Of a stretch of 5,698 bases of DNA, positions 1 to 5,332 are shown piece by piece; positions within the stretch are counted from its first letter, which is position 1; each line of letters starts with the position of its first letter. The stretch lies in the NCBI GenBank assembly GCA_946221975.1, contig CAMIGT010000110.1, positions 1-5,698 of the forward strand. Reading direction: 5' to 3'. The stretch is from an uncultured Blastococcus sp. (GTDB lineage Bacteria; Actinomycetota; Actinomycetes; Mycobacteriales; Antricoccaceae). The translations under genes were made by a program, and so were the position numbers. Under the pieces are notes generated by a model. It worked only from the letters and a program-made list of their open reading frames with translations. It did not search any database and was not told where the DNA came from.

Positions 1-921
1 TTCGGCTACGAGGTCGTCTACCTGCTGGAGGCGACCACCGCTGCCATCGAGCCGCTGCGCTCGTCGCTGCGCGAGATCGGCGACAGCCTGGTGCTCGTCG
101 GAGCCGGCGACGACAGCGACGGCGCGCGCACCTCGACCTGGAAGGTGCATATCCACGTCAACGACGTGGGTGCCGCCATCGAGCGCGGGATCGAGGCGGG
201 CCGCCCGCATGGCATCGAGGTGACGCGGTTCGCCGACCAGGTCGGCGCCCCGCGGCTGCGTGGTGTGGCGATCGTGGCGATCGCGCCGGGCGACGCGCTG
301 CGCACCGTGTTCGTCGACGAGGGCGCGTTCGTGGTCGACAGCGGCGCCAACCGCAGCCCGTCGACGGCAGAGGTGCTCGATGCGATCACCCGCGCGTCGG
401 CCGCGCATGTCGTCGTACTGCCCAACGACGGCGACGCGACCGCCGTCGCCGACGCGGCGGCCTCCGAGGCGCGCAGTGAGGGGATTGACGTCGCCGTACT
501 ACCGACCAGCTCGGTCGTGCAGGGTCTGGCCGCGCTCGCCGTCCACGACCCTGAGCGGCGGTTCTCCGACGACGTGATCTCGATGGCCGAGGCGGCCGCC
601 GGCACCCGGCACGCGGCGGTCACCGTCGCCGCGCGCGAAGCACTCACGATGGCCGGCACCTGCCACCCGGGCGACGTGCTGGGGATTGTCGGCGGCGACG
701 TCGTGGTGATCGGCGACTCGATCCTCGGCGTCAGCATTGAGCTGCTGGACCGGATGCTTGCCCTCGGCGGTGAGATGGTCACCTTCGTCGTCGGGCGCCG
801 CGCCCCGGACGGGCTCGCCGACGACGTACGCCAGGACCTGCTGACCCGCCATCCCGAGATCGAGTTCCTCGTGCTCGACAGCGGGCACGCGGACCACCCC
901 GTGCTGCTGGGAGTCGAGTAG
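1..921 (+). CDS. DAK2/FakA-like protein, C-terminal part (5' end outside window)
   Basis: The reading frame is open from base 1 and stops at TAG 919-921, giving 306 residues of a longer protein. It matches the middle and C-terminal domains of the YloV/FakA family. Near the start there is GYEVVYLLE followed by an LGDSLV-like segment (EIGDSLVLVG) and a KVHIHV strand. Further on come VAIAPGD, the NRSPSTAEVLDAI segment (nt 349-387), VVVLPND (around nt 409-429), a VLPTSSVVQGLAAL segment and a terminal stretch on the pattern of FakA C-terminal (Dak1_2-type) domains. The N-terminal DAK2 nucleotide-binding kinase domain must lie upstream. In Firmicutes, FakA phosphorylates fatty acids bound to FakB (DegV) proteins for phospholipid synthesis. 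In actinobacteria the substrate is less clear, and no FakB gene is visible here, so the fatty-acid kinase role is inference. The gene directly precedes recG, an arrangement common in this phylum. The internal ATG/GTG codons are not the start. Confidence 0.9.
   Translation, partial: FGYEVVYLLEATTAAIEPLRSSLREIGDSLVLVGAGDDSDGARTSTWKVHIHVNDVGAAIERGIEAGRPHGIEVTRFADQVGAPRLRGVAIVAIAPGDALRTVFVDEGAFVVDSGANRSPSTAEVLDAITRASAAHVVVLPNDGDATAVADAAASEARSEGIDVAVLPTSSVVQGLAALAVHDPERRFSDDVISMAEAAAGTRHAAVTVAAREALTMAGTCHPGDVLGIVGGDVVVIGDSILGVSIELLDRMLALGGEMVTFVVGRRAPDGLADDVRQDLLTRHPEIEFLVLDSGHADHPVLLGVE
909..913 (+). promoter_or_regulatory. Shine-Dalgarno site for recG
   Basis: GGGAG lies inside the last codons of the upstream gene, 11 bases before GTG 925. 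It supports initiation at this GTG, as does the match of the following residues (VSLDTSLVDAVG, then DLLGHYPRRY) to RecG N-termini. Confidence 0.5.
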
Positions 922-924
922 CTC

Positions 925-3207
925 GTGGTCAGCCTGGACACCTCCCTGGTGGATGCGGTCGGCAAGAAGTCGGCCGACAAGCTGCGCGACAAGCTCGGGC
1001 TGGAGAGTGTCGGCGACCTGCTCGGGCACTACCCGCGCCGCTACTACCGGATCGGCGATGCGCGCCGCGAGTCCGGGCTGATCGAAGGCGACCACCTGTC
1101 GTTCGTCGCAGAGGTGCTGAGCGCGCAGTGGCACGTCAACCGCAGCTCCGGCTACCAGAAGGGCCGCCGCCCTAAGGGTCGGGTGTCGGTCAAGCTGGCC
1201 TTGGAAGAGGGCACGATCGAGGCGGTCTTCTGGAACCAGCCGTGGATCGAGAAGGCCCTGCCGCCGGGCACGGTCGGGCTGTTCTCCGGTGTCGTCGGGA
1301 CCTTTCGCGGTGCGTGGCAGCTCAACTCGCCGACGGTCGAGCGGTTCCACCGGTCCGCCGACGAGATCGCGGCCGACGGTGGCCAAGCCGGGCTGAGCTA
1401 TCTCAACGTCGACGAGTGGATCGGGCGCATCATGCCGATCTACCCGTCGACGAGCGGCCTCGACAGCTCGGCCATCCGCCGCAGCGTTGAGATGGTCCTC
1501 GGCTTGCTTGAGCCGGTGCCCGACACGCTTCCCGAGGCGATCCGCGGCGATCTCGGGTACGCCGACCTGGACACCGCGCTTCGCCAGATCCACCAGCCGC
1601 CGGACGACGACGCGATCAAGCACGCACGTGAACGGCTGGCCTTCGAGGAGGCACTGGGCACCCAGCTCTCGCTGGCCGTCGAGCGGGCCGACGAGCAGGT
1701 GCGACCGGCCGGTTCCTACCCGCGGCGCGACGACGGCGCGGCCGCCGCGTTGGACGAGCGGCTACCGTTCGCGCTGACCGCCAGCCAGCGCGAGGTCGGC
1801 GACGTACTGGCCGCCGAGCTCGCCGACGACCACCCGATGCACCGGCTGCTGCAAGGCGATGTCGGTTCGGGCAAGACGATCGTGGCGCTGCGCGCGATGC
1901 TGCAGGTCGCCGACGGCGGGGGACAGAGCGCGCTGCTCGCCCCGACCGAGGTGCTCGCGCACCAGCACGCGCGCTCGATCATCGCGATGCTGGGATCGCT
2001 CGGTCGGGTCGATCCCACCGGCGGGGGGCCGCGGCTGGGCGACGACCCCGACGCCGTACTCGTCACCGTCCTGACCTCTGGACTGCCGGCCAAGGAGCGC
2101 AAGCAGGCGCTGCTCGACATCGCCTCGGGCGCGGCCGGCATCGTGATCGGGACGCATGCGCTGCTCGAACCGACGGTGAGCTTTGCCGACCTGGGTCTGG
2201 TCGTGATCGACGAGCAGCACCGGTTCGGCGTCGAGCAGCGCGACCGGCTGCGGCGCAAGGGACGTGACCAGCTCAGCCCGCACACCCTCGTCATGACCGC
2301 GACCCCGATCCCGCGCACCCTGGCGATCACCGCGTTCGGCGCGCTGGAGACGCTCGCACTCACCGACCTGCCGCCGGGGCGTACGCCGGTCAAAACCAAC
2401 ACGGTGCCCATCACCAGTCACCCGGGCTGGCTGGTGCGGGTGTGGGAGCGGATCATCGAGGAGGTCGAGGCCGGGCACCAGGCCTACGTCGTGTGCCCGC
2501 GGATCGATGCCGAGCAGGTCGACGACACCGGCGACCTCGACGGTGCCGGCGACGACGACTACGGCGAGTACGACGAACCGCCGGCCCCGTCCGACCGGCC
2601 CGTCGCCTCGGTCGAGCAGACCGTGGAGTACCTGCGCACCGGGCCGCTGGCGCACCTGCGCATCGAGGCGCTGCACGGGCGCATGTCGGTCGAGCAGAAG
2701 GACGACATCATGCGCCGGTTCGGCGCGGGCGAGATCGACGTACTCGTCTCGACCACGGTGATCGAGGTCGGCGTCGACGTGCCCAACGCGACCGTGATGG
2801 CGATCTGCGACGCCGACCGGTTCGGGCTGGCCACCCTGCACCAGCTGCGCGGGCGGGTCGGGCGCGGCTCGGATCCCGGGATCTGCCTGCTGCTCACCTC
2901 GCTGGCGGAGAGCTCGCGGCCGTACGAGCGGCTGCGGACCCTGGAGGAGACCAACGACGGCTTCGAGATCGCCGAGGTCGACCTGCGGCTGCGCAAGTCC
3001 GGCGACATCCTCGGCACGGTGCAGCACGGCGCCCGCAACCGCCTCCGGCTGCTCTCGCTCGACGACGTGGCGACGATCGAGCAGGCCCGCGACGTCGCTG
3101 ACCGGATCGTCGGCGAGGACCCGACGCTGGCGCGCCACCCGGTGCTGCGCGCCGAGGTCGACCGGCTGCGACGCGTGCAGGGCGCCGACTTCCTGCACAA
3201 GAGCTGA
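925..3207 (+). CDS. recG: ATP-dependent DNA helicase RecG
   Basis: RecG is an SF2 double-strand DNA translocase that remodels stalled replication forks, Holliday junctions, D-loops and R-loops. The 760-residue product is near-typical in length, slightly long. The N-terminal region has an HhH-like segment, DLLGHYPRRY, and an OB-fold wedge domain (about residues 50-160) that contacts branched DNA. Helicase motifs are complete: Walker A GDVGSGKT 311-318, APTEVLAHQH (motif Ia), GTHALL, the RecG-type DEQH box 429-432 followed by RFGVEQ, TATPIPRTL 458-466, CPRI before an insert, STTVIEVGVDVPNA, and QLRGRVGRG 640-648. The C-terminal TRG motif follows (GFEIAEVDLRLRKSGDILG, 679-697, then TVQHG). An acidic, low-complexity insert of about 25 residues (533-557) sits in the second helicase domain. 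Translation starts at GTG 925, three bases after the DAK-family stop, and the stop codon shares its A with the rsmD ATG, implying translational coupling. No key residue is missing. Confidence 0.97.
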   Translation: MVSLDTSLVDAVGKKSADKLRDKLGLESVGDLLGHYPRRYYRIGDARRESGLIEGDHLSFVAEVLSAQWHVNRSSGYQKGRRPKGRVSVKLALEEGTIEAVFWNQPWIEKALPPGTVGLFSGVVGTFRGAWQLNSPTVERFHRSADEIAADGGQAGLSYLNVDEWIGRIMPIYPSTSGLDSSAIRRSVEMVLGLLEPVPDTLPEAIRGDLGYADLDTALRQIHQPPDDDAIKHARERLAFEEALGTQLSLAVERADEQVRPAGSYPRRDDGAAAALDERLPFALTASQREVGDVLAAELADDHPMHRLLQGDVGSGKTIVALRAMLQVADGGGQSALLAPTEVLAHQHARSIIAMLGSLGRVDPTGGGPRLGDDPDAVLVTVLTSGLPAKERKQALLDIASGAAGIVIGTHALLEPTVSFADLGLVVIDEQHRFGVEQRDRLRRKGRDQLSPHTLVMTATPIPRTLAITAFGALETLALTDLPPGRTPVKTNTVPITSHPGWLVRVWERIIEEVEAGHQAYVVCPRIDAEQVDDTGDLDGAGDDDYGEYDEPPAPSDRPVASVEQTVEYLRTGPLAHLRIEALHGRMSVEQKDDIMRRFGAGEIDVLVSTTVIEVGVDVPNATVMAICDADRFGLATLHQLRGRVGRGSDPGICLLLTSLAESSRPYERLRTLEETNDGFEIAEVDLRLRKSGDILGTVQHGARNRLRLLSLDDVATIEQARDVADRIVGEDPTLARHPVLRAEVDRLRRVQGADFLHKS

Positions 3208-3764
3208 TGTCGCGGATCATCGCCGGGCAGTTCGGCGGACGCCGGCTGCGCACCCCTGCCGGTGCCGATACGCGTCCCACAACCGACCGCACCCGCGAGG
3301 GCCTGTTCTCCTCGCTCGAGGCGACCGCCGACCTGACCGAGGGGCCGTTCTTGGACGTGTACGCCGGCAGCGGCGCGGTCGGGCTGGAAGCGCTGAGCAG
3401 GGGAGCACCGGCGGCGTACTTCATCGAGCGCGCCCGCCCGGCGCTCGCGGCGATCGAGGCCAACATCGCGGCGTTGCAGGTCGCGTCGCGGGCGACCGTG
3501 CTGGCGCTGCCGGCCGAGTCGGCGGCCCGTGCGCTGCGCGATGTCGCCGCGACGACGGCGTACGTCGACCCGCCCTACGACGTGCCGCCGGGTGAGGTGT
3601 CCGGCGTACTCGCCGCCCTCGCCGAGCACGACGCGCTCGCCGTCGACGCGACGGTGGTCATCGAGCGCGCCAGGCGCGAGGACTGGACGTGGCCGACCGG
3701 CTTCGAGGCGCTGCGTGACCGGCGGTACAGCGAGGCGCGGCTTTGGTACGGTCGGCGCTTATGA
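3207..3764 (+). CDS. rsmD: 16S rRNA (guanine(966)-N(2))-methyltransferase RsmD
   Basis: RsmD transfers a methyl group from S-adenosylmethionine to N2 of G966 (E. coli numbering) in 16S rRNA of the small subunit. The 185-residue length is normal for the family. MSRIIAGQFGGRRLRTP opens the protein as in other RsmD sequences, followed by the conserved RPTTDRTREGLFSSL (23-37). The SAM-binding motif I is LDVYAGSGAVGLEALSRGA (49-67), with Tyr where Phe is common. The catalytic motif IV, DPPY, is at 121-124. The C-terminal ERARRE...RRYSEARLWYGRR is also family-like. The ATG overlaps the recG stop by one base (TGATG) and the end overlaps the coaD start by four bases (ATGA), so all three genes are probably translated from one message. 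RsmD next to CoaD is a widely conserved pair in bacteria; I know of no biochemical reason for it. No recognisable strong Shine-Dalgarno site precedes it, which fits coupling. Confidence 0.96.
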   Translation: MSRIIAGQFGGRRLRTPAGADTRPTTDRTREGLFSSLEATADLTEGPFLDVYAGSGAVGLEALSRGAPAAYFIERARPALAAIEANIAALQVASRATVLALPAESAARALRDVAATTAYVDPPYDVPPGEVSGVLAALAEHDALAVDATVVIERARREDWTWPTGFEALRDRRYSEARLWYGRRL

Positions 3765-4273
3765 GCGATCGAGACAAGACCCTCCGTCGCGCCGCGTGCC
3801 CGGGGTCGTTCGACCCGATCACCAACGGGCACATGGACATCTTCGAGCGCACCGCGCAGATCTTCGACGAGGTCGTCGTACTCGTCACGCTCAACCCCAA
3901 CAAGAAGACGATGTTTTCGCGCGAAGAGCGTCAGGAGCTGATCCGCCAGGCGACCGCGCACCTGGACAACGTCGTCGTGGACTCGATGTCCGGGTTGCTG
4001 GTCAACTACGCGACCGAAAACAACATCACCGCCGTGTGCAAGGGCCTTCGCGTGGCGACCGACTTCGACTACGAGATCCAGATGGCCCAGATGAATCACA
4101 AGATTGCCGGGGTCGAAACGCTCTTCCTTACGACGAATCCGGTGCACAGTTTCATATCCTCTTCTCTGGTTAAGGAAGTAGCGAAGTACGGCGGCGACGT
4201 CCACGATCTCTTGCCAGAGTCCGCGCATGACGCGCTCCTTGCGAAGATCGCCGAGGACACCGCCCGCCCCTGA
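3761..4273 (+). CDS. coaD: Phosphopantetheine adenylyltransferase CoaD
   Basis: CoaD joins 4'-phosphopantetheine and ATP to form dephospho-CoA and pyrophosphate, the penultimate step of cytosolic coenzyme A synthesis. The 170-residue product has the nucleotidyltransferase signature CPGSFDPITNGHMDIF with the TNGH (T/HxGH) ATP-binding motif at 21-24, then KGLRVATDFDYEIQMAQMN, which binds substrate and forms hexamer contacts, and the ISSSLVKE motif at 132-139, matching the ISSTxxR/K signature. The start is taken as ATG 3761, which overlaps the rsmD stop by four bases. A TTG at 3743 is also in frame but would add six residues with no family support. With ATG, the protein still carries about ten residues (SDRDKTLRRA) before the first conserved strand, a little longer than usual. 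Codon use becomes distinctly AT-richer near the 3' end, from about base 4091, including ATA, GTA, GTT and several TCT codons, although the protein stays well conserved. Confidence 0.97.
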   Translation: MSDRDKTLRRAACPGSFDPITNGHMDIFERTAQIFDEVVVLVTLNPNKKTMFSREERQELIRQATAHLDNVVVDSMSGLLVNYATENNITAVCKGLRVATDFDYEIQMAQMNHKIAGVETLFLTTNPVHSFISSSLVKEVAKYGGDVHDLLPESAHDALLAKIAEDTARP

Positions 4274-4278
4274 CAAAC

Positions 4279-4282
4279 GGGA
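4279..4282 (+). promoter_or_regulatory. Shine-Dalgarno site for the SepIVA-like gene
   Basis: GGGA sits in the 16-base gap after the coaD stop, 7 bases before ATG 4290. It favours this ATG over any start further upstream inside coaD, as does the family-typical MRVFEILDELIE beginning. Confidence 0.45.
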
Positions 4283-4289
4283 TCTGTGC

Positions 4290-5066
4290 ATGCGGGTATT
4301 TGAGATTCTCGATGAGCTCATCGAGACGGTAGAGACGGCCAAGGGCGTCCCGATGTCGTCGTCGGCCGTGGTCAACCGCGCAGTCATGCTGGATCTCCTC
4401 GATGACCTGCGCGACGCGTTTCCGACGTCGCTGGAGGACGCGCGCGAGATCCTTGAGCAGCGCGATGAGATCGTCGACTCGGCGCGCGCTGAGGCGCAGC
4501 GGGTCCAGGAGACCTCGACCGCCGAGGCACGCCAGATGGTCGACTCGGCGCGTGCGCAGGCTGAGCGGGAGGTCAGCGAGGCCAACGCCGCCGCGGAGCA
4601 GGCGCGTAGCCGCGCGGCCGCCGAGGCCGACCGGCTGGTCAGCGGCGCCCGCGCCGAGAGCGAGTCCGTGCGCTCGCGGGCCCGCGACAGCGCCGAGCGC
4701 GCGGTGGCCAGCGGCCGCGCCGAACGTGATCGGCTGGTCTCCCAGCACGAGGTGCACCGCACCGCGACCGCGCAGGCCGAGCAGATCCTCGGCGAGGCGC
4801 AGCGGCAGGCCGGCAAGCTGCGCGGTGACGCCGACAAGTACGTCGAGTCCAGCCTGTCGGACCTCTCGTTGACCCTGCAGCGGCTGATGACGACGGTCGA
4901 GCGCGGCCGCGACAAGCTGCAGAGCCGCCAGCAGTCCGTCGGCTACGAGGGCGCCGGTTACGAGGCGGCGCGCTATGACGATGCCGGCTACCAGCGCCCG
5001 CGTCCGGTGGACGACCACGAGTACGTCGACGAGGACGCCCCCGACCTCTTCGACCAGGACCGCTAG
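4290..5066 (+). CDS. sepIVA: SepIVA-like (DivIVA-domain) coiled-coil cell division protein
   Basis: The 258-residue protein resembles the mycobacterial family of Rv2927c/SepIVA, a DivIVA-like factor needed for septation and polar envelope growth. This is recognition from memory of that sequence. The N-terminus, RVFEILDELIETVETAKGVP (2-21), and the LDLLDDLRDAFPTSLEDAREIL stretch match it. So do RLVSQHEV and a KLRGDADKYVE segment near the end of the coil. Residues from about 45 to 215 are an almost uninterrupted Ala/Glu/Arg-rich coiled coil with no membrane segment or signal peptide, so a cytoplasmic polymer or scaffold is likely. The tail (about 219-258) is tyrosine- and acid-rich, with three YxxAx-like pentads. 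The gene begins 16 bases after coaD and probably shares its transcript. DUF177 downstream matches the mycobacterial neighbour Rv2926c, which strengthens the assignment. Older annotations of this family as ATP synthase subunit B-like reflect coiled-coil composition only. Confidence 0.85.
   Translation: MRVFEILDELIETVETAKGVPMSSSAVVNRAVMLDLLDDLRDAFPTSLEDAREILEQRDEIVDSARAEAQRVQETSTAEARQMVDSARAQAEREVSEANAAAEQARSRAAAEADRLVSGARAESESVRSRARDSAERAVASGRAERDRLVSQHEVHRTATAQAEQILGEAQRQAGKLRGDADKYVESSLSDLSLTLQRLMTTVERGRDKLQSRQQSVGYEGAGYEAARYDDAGYQRPRPVDDHEYVDEDAPDLFDQDR
4473..4552 (+). repeat. Coding repeat with 22-residue spacing in the coiled coil
   Basis: The 14-mer GTCGACTCGGCGCG occurs at 4473-4486 and again at 4539-4552, exactly 66 bases (22 residues) apart, encoding VDSARAEAQ and VDSARAQAE. 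A 22-residue period equals two hendecads, as expected for a straight coiled coil. The DNA identity suggests a fairly recent internal duplication or gene conversion. Confidence 0.6.
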
Positions 5067-5070
5067 TTTT

Positions 5071-5201
5071 CGGCGTACCCCGTTGATCTGCGGTGGAATC
5101 CGTACCGCTATTGGGCGCTTAGCGGTACGTATTCCACCGCAGGTGGGTATACCAACTCGCCAGGGAGCGCAGGGGCGGCGTACCACTGTGATCTTCGGCG
5201 G
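5071..5201 (+). repeat. Imperfect 26-bp direct repeat, copies 105 bp apart
   Basis: Copies lie at 5071-5096 and 5176-5201 and agree at 21 of 26 positions. The shared ends are CGGCGTACC and TGATCT, followed by a similar CGGYGG. The left copy runs into the left arm of the inverted repeat, and the right copy lies beyond its right arm. It may be a decayed duplication belonging to one repeat element; chance similarity in GC-rich DNA is not excluded. Confidence 0.4.
5086..5144. repeat. Long inverted repeat (hairpin), possible terminator or REP-like element
   Basis: The arms 5089-5109 and 5121-5141 are reverse complements at 20 of 21 positions; the single mismatch is C5100 against T5130. Pairing extends inward by A5110-T5120 and outward through C5088-G5142, a T-G wobble and A5086-T5144, leaving a 9-base loop (TTGGGCGCT). 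It begins about 20 bases after the SepIVA-like stop codon, where a transcription end would be expected. There is no T-tract on either side, so it would be a hairpin-only terminator of the kind proposed for actinobacteria, or an intergenic palindromic repeat, or both. Confidence 0.85.
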
Positions 5202-5202
5202 C

Positions 5203-5239
5203 GCGGGCCCGCTGGCCGGCTGATCGCTCGCCAGCCCGC
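5203..5239. repeat. Bulged GC-rich hairpin
   Basis: GCGGG (5203-5207) and CTGGC (5212-5216), separated by a 4-base bulge, can pair with GCCAG (5230-5234) followed by CCCGC (5235-5239) around a 13-base loop. It overlaps the candidate -35 box. In DNA of this GC content such a structure is weak evidence of function. Confidence 0.3.
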
Positions 5240-5257
5240 GGGTCGGTCGGGTAGGCT
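5228..5257 (+). promoter_or_regulatory. Candidate sigma-A-type promoter for DUF177
   Basis: The -10-like TAGGCT (5252-5257) fits the actinobacterial TAnnnT pattern. It lies 18 bases downstream of TCGCCA (5228-5233), which matches four of six bases of TTGACA. Transcription would start near 5264, leaving a leader of about 70 bases before ATG 5333. Its position in the only long intergenic gap supports it; the -35 box is weak. Confidence 0.4.
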
Positions 5258-5266
5258 TGTCTGTCG

Positions 5267-5282
5267 GCCCGGGAAACCGGGC
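5267..5282 (+). other. GAAA-tetraloop hairpin in the presumed DUF177 leader
   Basis: GCCCGG (5267-5272) and CCGGGC (5277-5282) form a perfect 6-bp GC stem closed by a GNRA-type GAAA loop. It would lie almost at the 5' end of a transcript starting near 5264. It could protect the RNA end. It is short for a terminator and is followed by TTCTCG rather than a T-run. Confidence 0.45.
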
Positions 5283-5332
5283 TTCTCGTCGGGTGCCCTC
5301 CCACGAGGCACTTCTCGTTGTATACCGGTGAC

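Larger units (their letters stand above)
5067..5332. other. Intergenic region between the SepIVA-like gene and DUF177
   Basis: These 266 bases hold no convincing gene. They contain a long inverted repeat (5086-5144), an imperfect direct repeat (5071-5096 and 5176-5201), an 8-bp palindrome GGTATACC (5146-5153), a bulged GC-rich hairpin (5203-5239), a candidate promoter (5228-5257) and a short GAAA-loop hairpin (5267-5282). Reading frames across the region have no family resemblance and mostly reflect the palindrome being read on either strand. Confidence 0.75.

Noticed and set aside
499..1623. Long open frame on the minus strand opposite the DAK-family gene and recG
   Set aside because: It is antisense to two clearly coding genes. 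Its composition (Arg, Gly, Val, Gln and Pro rich) is typical of a shadow frame in GC-rich DNA, and it shows no family motif.
2843..2880. GC-rich short inverted repeats inside recG as possible regulatory hairpins
   Set aside because: They fall over the fixed QLRGRVGRG coding motif and are expected by chance in Gly/Arg-rich high-GC coding sequence.
1762..3198. 478-codon open frame on the minus strand opposite recG
   Set aside because: The forward frame carries every RecG motif. The reverse frame is low-complexity and lacks recognisable domains; high GC makes such long shadows common.
3743..3760. Upstream TTG start for coaD
   Set aside because: It would add six residues with no family counterpart. 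ATG 3761 forms the usual ATGA overlap with rsmD.
3207..4273. rsmD-coaD adjacency as a novel functional link
   Set aside because: The pairing is widespread in bacteria and already well known, so it is not a new observation here.
5146..5153. GGTATACC palindrome as an operator
   Set aside because: Only 8 bp, with no second copy of full length. A similar GTTGTATACC near 5317-5326 is suggestive but too short to claim as a regulator site.
4975..5223. Possible small gene running from the end of sepIVA through the palindrome
   Set aside because: Thr/Arg-rich shadow of sepIVA at the start, then simply the inverted repeat translated. No ribosome-binding site and no similarity I recognise.
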